A stretch of 17,084 nucleotides of DNA, taken from positions 1 through 17,084 of the forward strand of contig JAADIF010000087.1 of assembly GCA_013151465.1 (NCBI GenBank), read 5' to 3'. Both the position numbers and the translations under genes were made by a program. This DNA is from Microcaldota archaeon. Lineage in GTDB: Archaea; Aenigmatarchaeota; Aenigmatarchaeia; QMZP01; QMZT01. The notes beneath the pieces are model-generated. The model searched no databases. It was not told the DNA's origin and saw nothing but the letters and a program-made list of their open reading frames with translations. Below, piece by piece: positions 1 to 6,312 of this stretch (its first letter is position 1; each line of letters opens with the position of its first letter).

Positions 1-96
1 AAGGATAATACATTAAAAAAATATAAGAATAATGATATTGTTCATGGTGGAGCGTATATAATGAGAAGCGGGAAGGATTGCAGAATCAATAAATAA
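1..96 (+). CDS. C-terminal tail of an unidentified protein (partial)
   Basis: Frame 1 is open from the left edge to a TAA at 94-96; the other two forward frames hit stops within the first 15 bases. The visible tail is about 31 residues, polar and basic, ending around HGGAYIMRSGKDC then RINK. It is too short to assign to a family. It lies on the same strand as the metal-uptake operon, but a TATA-like element follows its stop, so the two are probably transcribed separately. An open frame of this length could also arise by chance. Confidence 0.4.
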   Translation, partial: KDNTLKKYKNNDIVHGGAYIMRSGKDCRINK

Positions 97-109
97 CTTT
101 TTATATCCC
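97..109 (+). promoter_or_regulatory. TATA box for the metal-uptake operon
   Basis: The T-rich TATA element TTTTTATAT at 98-106 lies about 35 bases before the ATG at 138. With the usual archaeal spacing of about 26 bases to the transcription start, the mRNA would begin near 130, leaving only a few untranslated bases. No Shine-Dalgarno precedes the ATG, which agrees with a leaderless or near-leaderless message. No regulator operator was identified. Confidence 0.5.
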
Positions 110-137
110 AAAAATTATTCTAACTGTTGATGCATAT

Positions 138-1010
138 ATGAAAACGGGAATTATCTTTTCTGTGGTTTTGTTATTCGGTCTTATGCTCGCGCTTCCGGGT
201 TGCACGCAAACCGGATATGAGAGACCATCTAACGATAAAATAGAGGTATTTGTGAGCATACTGCCCCAGGCAGAGTTTGTAGAAGCGATAGGTGGTGAAC
301 ACGTAAATGTTCATGTTATGATACCTCCCGGTGCAAGCCCGGCAACATACGATCCTTCTCCGTCATCACTTGCAAAGCTTTCGGAGGCCGATGTCTATTT
401 CAGGATAGGTTATATTCCATTCGAGAAAGCCCACATGAAGGCGATAGAAAGCGTTAATCCGTCTATGAAGATAGTAGACACTTCGAATGGAATAAATCTG
501 AGATACGAAGAAAACGGAGGGGTCGACCCGCATATATGGCTTTCACCAAAACTTGTTGAGAAGCAGGTAGAAATTATAGCAAGAACTCTCAAAGATCTGA
601 ACCCCGATAACGCAGGTGAATATGAGAAAAATAAAGATGCATACATCTTGCGTCTTGAGAAGCTTCATGAAGATATAGCAGATGCCACAAGTTCGATGAA
701 AATAAGAAAATTCATAGTATTCCACCCTTCATGGGGTTATTTTGCAGACGAGTTTAATCTTGAGCAGATATCAATAGAGGTTGATGGAAAAGAACCGACT
801 GCATCAAAACTCAAGGAACTTGTCAACATCGCAAAGGATGAAGGGATACATGTAATCTTCTATGAACCACAGTTCTCTAAAGAAAGTGCAGAAACCATCG
901 CAAAGGAGATAGGTGGAAAAGTAGTTCCAATTGATCCGTTGCCAGAGAATTACATTAGAAGGATGAAAAATATAGCGAATATATTTTCGGGAACATTTAA
1001 TGAAACCTAA
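138..1010 (+). CDS. znuA: Metal (Zn/Mn) ABC transporter substrate-binding lipoprotein, ZnuA/TroA family
   Basis: This is the extracytoplasmic metal-binding component of a cluster A-I ABC importer. Residues 1-22 form a lipoprotein signal with lipobox LPGC (Cys22), so it should be lipid-anchored outside the membrane. The TroA-type fold follows, with the linking alpha-helix region near 140-190. Likely metal ligands are His132 (DPHIWLSP), His196 (FHPSWGYF) and Asp266 (IDPL). The first canonical ligand, the His of the family's GxxPHxYEP motif, is replaced by Ala69 in GASPATYDP. No His-rich loop is present, unlike many bacterial ZnuA proteins. At 290 residues its length is normal. The ATPase and permease genes follow directly, so the operon encodes a complete importer. 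The metal, Zn or Mn, cannot be decided from sequence alone. Confidence 0.9.
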   Translation: MKTGIIFSVVLLFGLMLALPGCTQTGYERPSNDKIEVFVSILPQAEFVEAIGGEHVNVHVMIPPGASPATYDPSPSSLAKLSEADVYFRIGYIPFEKAHMKAIESVNPSMKIVDTSNGINLRYEENGGVDPHIWLSPKLVEKQVEIIARTLKDLNPDNAGEYEKNKDAYILRLEKLHEDIADATSSMKIRKFIVFHPSWGYFADEFNLEQISIEVDGKEPTASKLKELVNIAKDEGIHVIFYEPQFSKESAETIAKEIGGKVVPIDPLPENYIRRMKNIANIFSGTFNET

Positions 1011-1037
1011 TCTTTTTAGATAAAGTTTCACCATTAT

Positions 1038-1802
1038 ATGTGTATGATAGAAAATATCATAACCATTAATAATGTCTCACTGTCCTACAATGGACACGAC
1101 ATACTCAAGGACGTCACATTCAATATTAAGAAAGGTAACTTTCTTGGCTTGATAGGACCCAACGGAGGAGGAAAGACAACACTTCTTAAAATCATACTCG
1201 GGTTGATAAAGCCGACAAAAGGTAATGTCATAGTCGCTGATGATGCGAATATAGGTTATGTTCCCCAATTTTCTAATTTCGATTTGGATTTCCCAATAGA
1301 TGTATGGGATGTTATACTATCTGCAAGGATAAAAGGAAAGAAGCCATGGTCGAGAATGAATGAAAACGATAGAAAGGTTGCTTCAGGTGTTCTTAAGAAG
1401 TTTGGCATATATGACATAAGAAAAAGGCAGATAGGAGAGCTTTCCGGGGGCCAGAAACAGCGTGTCCTTATAGCGCGTGCGCTTGCAACAGAACCTGATA
1501 TTCTCTTGCTGGATGAACCGACTGCCAGTGTAGATACTGTATCGGGAGAGAAAATATATGACACACTGAAAGAGCTAAATGCCAAAGGAATGACAATAAT
1601 ACTGGTTTCTCATGATGTCGGTGTTCTTTCTAAATATGTGAGAGATGTAGCATGCGTCAATGTGTGGTTGTTTGGGCATGGCGACAAGAAGCTTACGGGC
1701 GAGATGATGGACAAGGCATATGCATGCCCGATAGATATAATAGCTCACGGGCATCCTCATAGGGTATTTGAAAAAGACAGAAAGGAGGCAGGAAATGCTT
1801 GA
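1038..1802 (+). CDS. znuC: Metal ABC transporter ATP-binding protein, ZnuC family
   Basis: This cytoplasmic ATPase powers the importer. It shows Walker A GPNGGGKTT (residues 40-48), the ABC signature LSGGQKQR (about 135-142), Walker B ILLLDEPTASVD and the H-loop SHD. The C-terminal part, with several His (AHGHPHRVFEKD), resembles the tail seen in Mn/Zn-type ATPases. It starts 27 bases after the binding-protein gene. The start may be the ATG at 1038 or the one at 1044; neither has a clear Shine-Dalgarno, and the homology (ITINNVSLSYNGH) begins after both. Its end overlaps the permease start by 8 bases, indicating translational coupling. Confidence 0.92.
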   Translation: MCMIENIITINNVSLSYNGHDILKDVTFNIKKGNFLGLIGPNGGGKTTLLKIILGLIKPTKGNVIVADDANIGYVPQFSNFDLDFPIDVWDVILSARIKGKKPWSRMNENDRKVASGVLKKFGIYDIRKRQIGELSGGQKQRVLIARALATEPDILLLDEPTASVDTVSGEKIYDTLKELNAKGMTIILVSHDVGVLSKYVRDVACVNVWLFGHGDKKLTGEMMDKAYACPIDIIAHGHPHRVFEKDRKEAGNA

Positions 1803-2595
1803 AGTCCTTTCATACACGTTTTTTCAGAATGCTCTCATTGCAGCATTGCTTGCAAGCATAGCGTGTGGCGTGATAGGTGTTTACGTAGTCATCAAGCGAA
1901 TCGTATTCATAAGCGGTGGCATCTCGCATTCTTCATTTGGAGGTCTCGGAATAGCATATTATTTAGGTGCAGAGCCGCTGCTTGGAGCGCTTATCTTTGC
2001 AATCGCATCGGCACTTGGTATAGGGTTTCTTAGCAAAAAGAGCAGTGAAAGGGATGACACTGTTATAGGTGCCGTATGGGCAATAGGCATGGCAATAGGC
2101 ATATTATTTATCGCAATGACGCCTGGATACGCAGCAGATCTTTTCAGTTATCTGTTTGGAAATATTCTCATGGTTTCGAGTGGACATCTTCTCATAATGT
2201 TTGTGCTTGATATAATAATTCTTGCGTCGATAGGGCTATTCTATAACGTTTTTCGTGCCGTCGCATTTGATGAGGAGTTTGCAAAAACAGTGGGAATTCC
2301 CGTCTTTGCGCTTAATATGTTTCTTCTTTCACTTGTCGCACTGACTGTAGTAATCATGATAAAAGCAGTCGGAATTATTCTTCTTATAGCACTTCTCACA
2401 CTTCCTGCCGCAACCGCAAATAAAATGACAAAAGATATGAAAAGAATGATGGTTCTCGCAACGTTTCTTGGAATCATTTATAGCTCTGCTGGAATATTCA
2501 TATCATATTTTTTTGACCTGCCTTCAGGAGCAATGATCATCCTGATATCAGCAATAGGTTATCTCATCGCAACAGCGAAAACTTTTCAAAGATGA
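1795..2595 (+). CDS. znuB: Metal ABC transporter permease, ZnuB (ABC-3) family
   Basis: This integral membrane permease of the ABC-3 family completes the importer. It is about 266 residues with roughly eight hydrophobic segments. The family feature FISGGISHSSFGGLGIAYYLG lies near residues 38-57, and the coupling region around FDEEFAKTVGIP follows later. The start chosen is the ATG at 1795, because GGAGG at 1784-1788 sits 6 bases before it; a longer frame opens at 1768 but has no such site. The start lies inside the end of the ATPase gene. The stop is only 3 bases from the stop of the convergent hydrolase gene. Confidence 0.92.
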   Translation: MLEVLSYTFFQNALIAALLASIACGVIGVYVVIKRIVFISGGISHSSFGGLGIAYYLGAEPLLGALIFAIASALGIGFLSKKSSERDDTVIGAVWAIGMAIGILFIAMTPGYAADLFSYLFGNILMVSSGHLLIMFVLDIIILASIGLFYNVFRAVAFDEEFAKTVGIPVFALNMFLLSLVALTVVIMIKAVGIILLIALLTLPAATANKMTKDMKRMMVLATFLGIIYSSAGIFISYFFDLPSGAMIILISAIGYLIATAKTFQR

Positions 2596-2598
2596 TTT

Positions 2599-3147
2599 TT
2601 AGGCGGTCCTAAACATTTCCCCATGTCCCGGAATGATGAAATCAGCAGTTTTGAGTATATATTTTCTGCTTTCTTGCAGTTTTTCTCTATCCTGCGCGTA
2701 CGGGTCATCTTGGGGATATCCCTCTTTCCAGAAGACGTCACCGCATATCGCAACTATATCATTCTTTGTTTTTACAAGAAAGGTTATGCTGTCGTAGCTA
2801 TGGCCCGGCGTTTTGACAATCCTGATATCATCTGAAAGGTTTCCTTTGCACTCTTTCCACACATCTTTCTTCCATATGCCCCAGTAATCAACAGCTGATG
2901 CGTTTGGAAACATGCCGATGCTTCTGTAATGGTCCATATGGGAATGCGTTATGCCCACAAAGTTTACGTCTTCCGGTATGATGCCTTCCTTTTTCAATGC
3001 ATCGACAAGAACGTTCCTGCTCGGAAGCGTCCCCGGGTCTATGACCATCCTTATTTTGCCGTTTCTCACAAGCGTCACGGTTGAGCATGAATGCCCGCCG
3101 GTTTCATCTGAAACATAACCTTTCAAAAGAATTTTCACTTCCGCCAC
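2599..3147 (-). CDS. Metallo-beta-lactamase-fold hydrolase (MBLAC1-like)
   Basis: This is a small stand-alone metallo-beta-lactamase domain of 182 residues, about the minimum for the fold. From the GTG at 3147 the metal-binding motifs are HSHMDH at 68-73, TPGH at 114-117, CGD at 136-138 and PGHGE near 174-177: a complete binuclear zinc site. The early SCSTVTLV and IDPG segments resemble MBLAC1-type proteins. The substrate is unknown. The start is inferred: GAGGT at 3155-3159 lies 7 bases from the GTG at 3147, whereas the TTG at 3153 is too close. Next to a metal importer it may depend on the imported zinc, but that is only inference from position. Confidence 0.82.
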   Translation of the reverse strand: MAEVKILLKGYVSDETGGHSCSTVTLVRNGKIRMVIDPGTLPSRNVLVDALKKEGIIPEDVNFVGITHSHMDHYRSIGMFPNASAVDYWGIWKKDVWKECKGNLSDDIRIVKTPGHSYDSITFLVKTKNDIVAICGDVFWKEGYPQDDPYAQDREKLQESRKYILKTADFIIPGHGEMFRTA

Positions 3148-3212
3148 AATCAATACCTCTATTTTACGGTTATTAGTGCATGCAGATTGTTCATCTGGGT
3201 TTCATGTTCGGA

Positions 3213-3262
3213 TCTTGACAAGCGGTTTACTTGCGTTGTCAAGACATTGCACCGAAGGTGCA
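3213..3262. other. Two consecutive stem-loops
   Basis: TCTTGACAA at 3213-3221 pairs perfectly with TTGTCAAGA at 3236-3244 (9 bp, 14-base loop). Four bases later TGCACC at 3248-3253 pairs with GGTGCA at 3257-3262 around a GAA loop. Neither is followed by a T-run on the plus strand, so they are not obvious terminators. They could be part of a structured RNA or protein-binding palindromes. Confidence 0.5.
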
Positions 3263-3266
3263 CATG

Positions 3267-3297
3267 ATGCGAACTGTACATCGATTACCTGATATTA
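3267..3297 (+). repeat. Imperfect direct repeat, copy 1
   Basis: This 31-base unit begins ATGCGAACTGT and ends near ATATTA. It matches copy 2 at 26 of 31 positions. A weaker 15-base version, ATGCAGATTGTTCAT, lies at 3180-3194. The three starts are 87 and 80 bases apart. Confidence 0.55.
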
Positions 3298-3346
3298 CGA
3301 ATTTATTTTATCCGATTGCATTTCATTTTATGTTTCACGTTCGCGC

Positions 3347-3377
3347 ATGCGAACTGTTCATTGATTACCCAATATAA
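3347..3377 (+). repeat. Imperfect direct repeat, copy 2
   Basis: Second copy of the 31-base unit (ATGCGAACTGT, CAT, GATTACC and ATAT blocks shared). The preceding TTTCACGTTCG at 3334-3344 also echoes TTTCATGTTCG at 3201-3211, so the similarity extends beyond the core. Confidence 0.55.
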
Positions 3378-3390
3378 TTCATTAACCAAT

Positions 3391-3523
3391 ATGAAAGGGC
3401 TCGGAAGCTACCACTGCAATCATCCCTTTCGGTCATACTGGAGCGGTAATTCTCCTCATCGCCCTTATTCTGTTATCGACACACAATAAAAACCTTGATG
3501 TCTGGAACTATTTTATTAATTGA
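3391..3523 (+). pseudogene. Possible frameshifted small membrane protein gene
   Basis: The ATG at 3391 opens a short polar frame, but the +1 frame just after it encodes a hydrophobic helix (TGAVILLIALILLS) followed by a polar tail to a TGA at 3521. That second frame has no ATG, GTG or TTG of its own. Removing one G from the AAAGGG at 3394-3399 would join them into a peptide of about 43 residues with one membrane segment, the layout of a short pilin-like or single-pass protein. It may equally be a chance hydrophobic run. Confidence 0.25.
3511..3520 (+). promoter_or_regulatory. TATA box for the pilin-like gene
   Basis: TTTTATTAAT is centred about 27 bases before the ATG at 3542, so transcription would start at or next to the start codon. 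No Shine-Dalgarno is present, consistent with a leaderless mRNA. Confidence 0.45.
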
Positions 3524-3541
3524 AAAAATCAATAATCTAAT

Positions 3542-4156
3542 ATGAAATCAGGCCAGACAGAAATTCTTTCAGTTGTAATAATGGCAGGCATAGTCATCGC
3601 CCTCGTTGGAGCAGCTTATATGTGGGGCTCGCCGATGATGGAAAAACGCAGCATACAGACAAAATACGCGTCCGCCGAGAAATTCATGAGCATGCTCAAC
3701 GATAAAATAACAGAGATTGCCACAACATGCGCAACTCCTGGCGGATGCACATACACGGTAGATATGCCCCAGATAGAAGCGGCGTCAATGACATTTGATA
3801 ATGATGCAAATACAATATTCTTCAGATTCCCATCAAATCAGAAAATGCTTGAGAATGAGAAAACGCCGATAAATACGCCCTATACAGATGATCCTGCAGA
3901 TTACGGCACAGCGCCTCCGGGTGTCCTTATGGCAAGCGGCGTAATGCAGGATGATGCATATCTTATACAAATCTCGTTAAAATATAGAGAGCTTGTTGAT
4001 ATGGATTCCAAAATTTCATATCTAATAAATATCACCGGCAACGTAAAGGGAACACAGAAAGTAATAATAACCTATCTTGGTACAAGACAGGTCCAGTCAG
4101 ATATACCGGAAGCTAATGAGCTGACAATGACGGATATACTCATAAATATCATATAA
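3542..4156 (+). CDS. Archaeal pilin-like secreted protein
   Basis: This 204-residue protein starts MKSGQTEILS and continues with a hydrophobic helix to about residue 29. That is the pattern of a class III (type IV pilin-like) signal, where a prepilin peptidase would cut after Gly4 and leave Gln at the mature N-terminus. The short basic leader, GQ junction and following helix fit; the usual Glu at +5 is shifted to +3. The remainder is an external domain with a possible disulfide (Cys63 and Cys69, spacing CATPGGC). The role is probably a pilus or surface-filament subunit, or a membrane-anchored pseudopilin. A pilus platform gene lies at 14750-16891 but is not linked. No close named family was recognised. 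Confidence 0.65.
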   Translation: MKSGQTEILSVVIMAGIVIALVGAAYMWGSPMMEKRSIQTKYASAEKFMSMLNDKITEIATTCATPGGCTYTVDMPQIEAASMTFDNDANTIFFRFPSNQKMLENEKTPINTPYTDDPADYGTAPPGVLMASGVMQDDAYLIQISLKYRELVDMDSKISYLINITGNVKGTQKVIITYLGTRQVQSDIPEANELTMTDILINII

Positions 4157-4173
4157 TTGTAAGAAAAAATAAT

Positions 4174-4188
4174 GGGGCTAATAGCCCC
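4174..4188 (-). terminator. Hairpin terminator between convergent genes
   Basis: GGGGC at 4174-4178 pairs with GCCCC at 4184-4188 around TAATA. Reading the minus strand, the stem overlaps the stop codon of the glutamate dehydrogenase frame and is followed by a run of six T within ATTATTTTTTCTTA, so it probably ends that transcript. It may also act on the oncoming pilin transcript. Confidence 0.6.
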
Positions 4189-4951
4189 TAAGTTTCATAG
4201 CTTTTACGACTCTATCGACTGCAAGTATATATGCAGCTGTTCTCATGTCGACGTCATACTTGTCTTTAACAAGCAAGACATCTTCAAGGGATCGTGTCAT
4301 CACCTTGTCGAGTTTCCTGTTCACTTCATCTTCTTCCCAGTAATATTGCTGAAGATTTTGCACCCATTCAAAATACGAAACTGTAACACCTCCAGCATTT
4401 GCAAGTATATCTGGAACTACAATGATGCCTTTCTTTTCAAGAATCTCATCAGCTTCTGGCGTTGTCGGACCGTTTGCCCCCTCTATAACCAGTTTCGCTT
4501 TTATCTTATCTGCATTGCCTGCGGTTATGACATTTTCAAGCGCAGCAGGCACAAGCACGTCGCAGTCAAGTTCAAGCAACTCCTCATTTGTTATTCCTTC
4601 GGCATTGCCAAAACCTGTGACAGAGCCAGTGTTCTTCTTGTGTTCAAGGACACGTTGCGGGTCAAGACCGTTCTCATCATATATGCCGCCTTTGGAGTCA
4701 GAGACGGCTATGACCTTGGCTCCGGCTTCGGCAAATTTCAACGCAGCATAGTATCCCAGATTTCCATAACCTTGTATGGCGACGGTTATATCCTTCATAT
4801 CTTTGCCTATCCTCTTCACCATTTCACGTGTTATGAAAAAGACACCAAAACCGGTCGCCGTTCCTCTTCCTTTAGAACCGAAAAGCTCAACCGGCTTGCC
4901 TGTTATGACTGCAGGTGAATTGAATCCTTTAAGCTTGCTGAATTCATCCAT
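4178..4951 (-). CDS. gdhA: Glutamate dehydrogenase, C-terminal NAD(P)-binding part (split gene)
   Basis: This is the nucleotide-binding half of a Glu/Leu/Phe/Val dehydrogenase, 257 residues. The dinucleotide motif GYGNLG follows the beta-strand TVAIQ, and VSDSKGG ends the second strand. VIEGANGPTTPEAD and the later GGVTVSYFEWVQN block are characteristic of hexameric glutamate dehydrogenases. The frame opens with MDEFSKLKG, which in intact enzymes lies in the middle of the chain right after WMM, so this is not an independent gene by origin. It overlaps the stop of the upstream half by 8 bases, which could allow re-initiation, though no Shine-Dalgarno precedes the ATG at 4951. The hairpin at 4174-4188 terminates it. 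Confidence 0.85.
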   Translation of the reverse strand: MDEFSKLKGFNSPAVITGKPVELFGSKGRGTATGFGVFFITREMVKRIGKDMKDITVAIQGYGNLGYYAALKFAEAGAKVIAVSDSKGGIYDENGLDPQRVLEHKKNTGSVTGFGNAEGITNEELLELDCDVLVPAALENVITAGNADKIKAKLVIEGANGPTTPEADEILEKKGIIVVPDILANAGGVTVSYFEWVQNLQQYYWEEDEVNRKLDKVMTRSLEDVLLVKDKYDVDMRTAAYILAVDRVVKAMKLRGY

Positions 4952-5438
4952 CCATCATCCATGCCATTGTCTGGGGATTCGTATAAACATCTGGTGCGGG
5001 CACGTCTTTCTCGGGTCCTATATAATTTCCAAGTGCCTGTATATAGCCGCGGCTCAATCTTTCCAATTCTTCCTGGGACATTTCTTTAGGATTGCAAATG
5101 ACGCCACCCTTCGCTCCGCCGAAAGGTATGTTGACAACGGCGCATTTCCATGTCATCCACGCAGATAGAGCCATTACTTCTTCGAGCGTTACATTCGGAT
5201 GGAATCTTATTCCTCCCTTCGTCGGGCCACGTGCATCGTTATACTGCGACCTATAAGCTCTAAACACCTTTATTTTTCCGTTGTCCATCCTAACAGGTAC
5301 ATTGATCGTCATAACCCTTTTAGGATTTTTAAGAATCTCTACGAAATCTTCATCGATATCCATGTGTCTTATAGCTTTCTTCAATTGTTTCAAAGAAATC
5401 TCAAAGGGATTTTCCTCACTCATATAGACCACTCCCAT
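4944..5438 (-). CDS. gdhA: Glutamate dehydrogenase, N-terminal catalytic part (split gene)
   Basis: This is the substrate-binding half of a glutamate dehydrogenase, which interconverts glutamate and 2-oxoglutarate plus ammonia. Conserved active-site elements are all present: TKGGIRFHP, MTWKCAVV, the catalytic-lysine motif PFGGAKGG and the Asp of PAPDVYTNP. The frame then stops at MAWMMDG because of a 4-bp duplication; repairing it would join the two halves into about 413-418 residues, the normal family length. The true start is probably the ATG at 5423 (MSEENPFE), with GGGAG about 8 bases before it; the ATG at 5438 is the alternative. Apart from the junction the sequence shows no sign of decay. 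Confidence 0.85.
   Translation of the reverse strand: MGVVYMSEENPFEISLKQLKKAIRHMDIDEDFVEILKNPKRVMTINVPVRMDNGKIKVFRAYRSQYNDARGPTKGGIRFHPNVTLEEVMALSAWMTWKCAVVNIPFGGAKGGVICNPKEMSQEELERLSRGYIQALGNYIGPEKDVPAPDVYTNPQTMAWMMDG
4946..4953 (-). other. Tandem GGAT duplication causing the frameshift
   Basis: The plus strand reads ATCCATCC here (GGATGGAT on the coding strand). Intact relatives read WMMDE at this point. Removing one 4-base copy gives exactly WMMDEFSK in a single frame, so the disruption is one tandem 4-bp duplication. Confidence 0.75.
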
Positions 5439-5471
5439 ATCTTATAATGCTAACCTATTTCGGTTCTATAT

Positions 5472-5480
5472 CTAATAAAG
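5472..5480 (-). promoter_or_regulatory. TATA box for the glutamate dehydrogenase gene
   Basis: On the minus strand CTTTATTAG is placed so that transcription would begin near 5450, about 12 to 27 bases before the two candidate ATGs. Confidence 0.35.
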
Positions 5481-5524
5481 TTTAATGAGAAATGAACGAC
5501 ACAGAATAAAAAATCATAACCATA

Positions 5525-6196
5525 TCATTGCTTTCCGTTTGCATCTTCAGGTTTCTCTGCTGCTAAACCTTTGTCTTGCTTTTCTATTGCCGCTTCGAGA
5601 ACCTTTATTTTGCTTATTTCGGCAAATCTCACCGGATACGTCTTGCTTAATCTTTTTCTCATCTCAGATTGGAGGGAACCGCTGATAATCTCTTTTGTCA
5701 GCTCTTCCATAGTAAACTTCTTTGCTTTTTCATCTATTATCTCAGTTATTCCCTTTCTTGTTGTTGTCCTGACAGAACTTGAAACGTTCCTTGTCATTAT
5801 TATGAGCGGCTTTATGCGTATTGTCCATCCGTCCTTTGTCTTTGTTACATGGGTCAGCTCAACCTTATCCCTTCTCTTTCTCACGACTCTAGAAATATAC
5901 TCATTCATGCAATGAAGCCCACTCACGATTGTTTTCGCATTAGTCCCCTCAACATCGGCTATCCTGAACCTAAGCCACATGAAATACTTTCCTCTTTCAC
6001 CTGTCACAATCGACAAAGGGGCAGAAACATTTCTCCCAATCAGCGATGCCGGATCCGTGCTCGGCGTCTGATAAAGGACCTTACTTCCTAAAAATGCGGG
6101 CGATATGATATTGAACCAATCTTTCCCCTTCCATTTCTTTGCGGCCTGTGCCTGCCCGATTCCTCTTTTCGATTTTCTTCTCTGTTGTCTCACCAT
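5525..6196 (-). CDS. rps3ae: Small ribosomal subunit protein eS1 (S3Ae)
   Basis: Ribosomal protein eS1 is an archaeal/eukaryotic-specific component of the 30S subunit, near the mRNA exit. About 223 residues from the ATG at 6196 match the family: a basic start (MVRQQRRKSKRG), the KDWFNIISPAFLG segment, GRNVSAPLSIVTGE, the SGLHCMNEYISRVVRKRR region and a variable charged C-terminal tail (KPEDANGKQ). A longer frame opens at 6220, but the extra residues (FKIWCII) are unlike the family, so I prefer 6196. It follows the RecJ-like gene by about 116 bases, an arrangement common in archaea. There is no clear Shine-Dalgarno; a T-rich run follows the stop. Confidence 0.95.
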   Translation of the reverse strand: MVRQQRRKSKRGIGQAQAAKKWKGKDWFNIISPAFLGSKVLYQTPSTDPASLIGRNVSAPLSIVTGERGKYFMWLRFRIADVEGTNAKTIVSGLHCMNEYISRVVRKRRDKVELTHVTKTKDGWTIRIKPLIIMTRNVSSSVRTTTRKGITEIIDEKAKKFTMEELTKEIISGSLQSEMRKRLSKTYPVRFAEISKIKVLEAAIEKQDKGLAAEKPEDANGKQ

Positions 6197-6241
6197 TATA
6201 ATACACCAAATCTTGAACAAAACCTTCCGGATGTATTGCCA

Positions 6242-6258
6242 GAAGATGTGTTATCTTC
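6242..6258 (-). other. Small hairpin in the probable eS1 leader
   Basis: GAAGAT and ATCTTC pair around five bases, about 45 bases before the eS1 start. A TATA-like TTTAAATATAAA lies just upstream on the minus strand (around 6270-6285), so the hairpin would fall at the very 5' end of an eS1-specific mRNA. Whether it regulates is unknown. Confidence 0.3.
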
Positions 6259-6312
6259 ATTTATGGTATTGTTTATATTTAAATTCTTTTCTTTGCAATC
6301 TGCCCGATTCCT

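Larger units (their letters stand above)
3148..3541. other. Gene-poor divergent spacer with stem-loops and repeats
   Basis: This 394-base stretch separates the hydrolase (minus) from the pilin-like gene (plus). It holds no convincing intact gene. It contains two adjacent stem-loops (3213-3262), two strong and one weak copy of a direct repeat, and a 3' part that encodes a hydrophobic peptide out of frame with the only nearby ATG. It may hold a small RNA, operator sites, or the remains of a decayed gene. Confidence 0.5.

Noticed and set aside
3264..3292. C/D-box sRNA: ATGATGC (C-like) and CTGA (D-like) within the first direct repeat
   Set aside because: The C box has a mismatch, the second repeat copy lacks the D box, and there is no internal C'/D' pair.
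3180..3377. CRISPR array
   Set aside because: Only two good, divergent copies at 80-base spacing, with no uniform spacers or cas genes.
4172..4918. Long plus-strand open frame of about 248 codons opposite the glutamate dehydrogenase C-terminal half
   Set aside because: It lies antisense to an unmistakable enzyme domain, has no recognisable domain, and is rich in Cys, His and Phe as expected of a shadow frame.
6045..6245. Minus-strand frame starting MKITHLLAIHPEG in the eS1 leader
   Set aside because: It runs into the eS1 gene in another frame, lacks a Shine-Dalgarno, and its later part is low-complexity shadow sequence.
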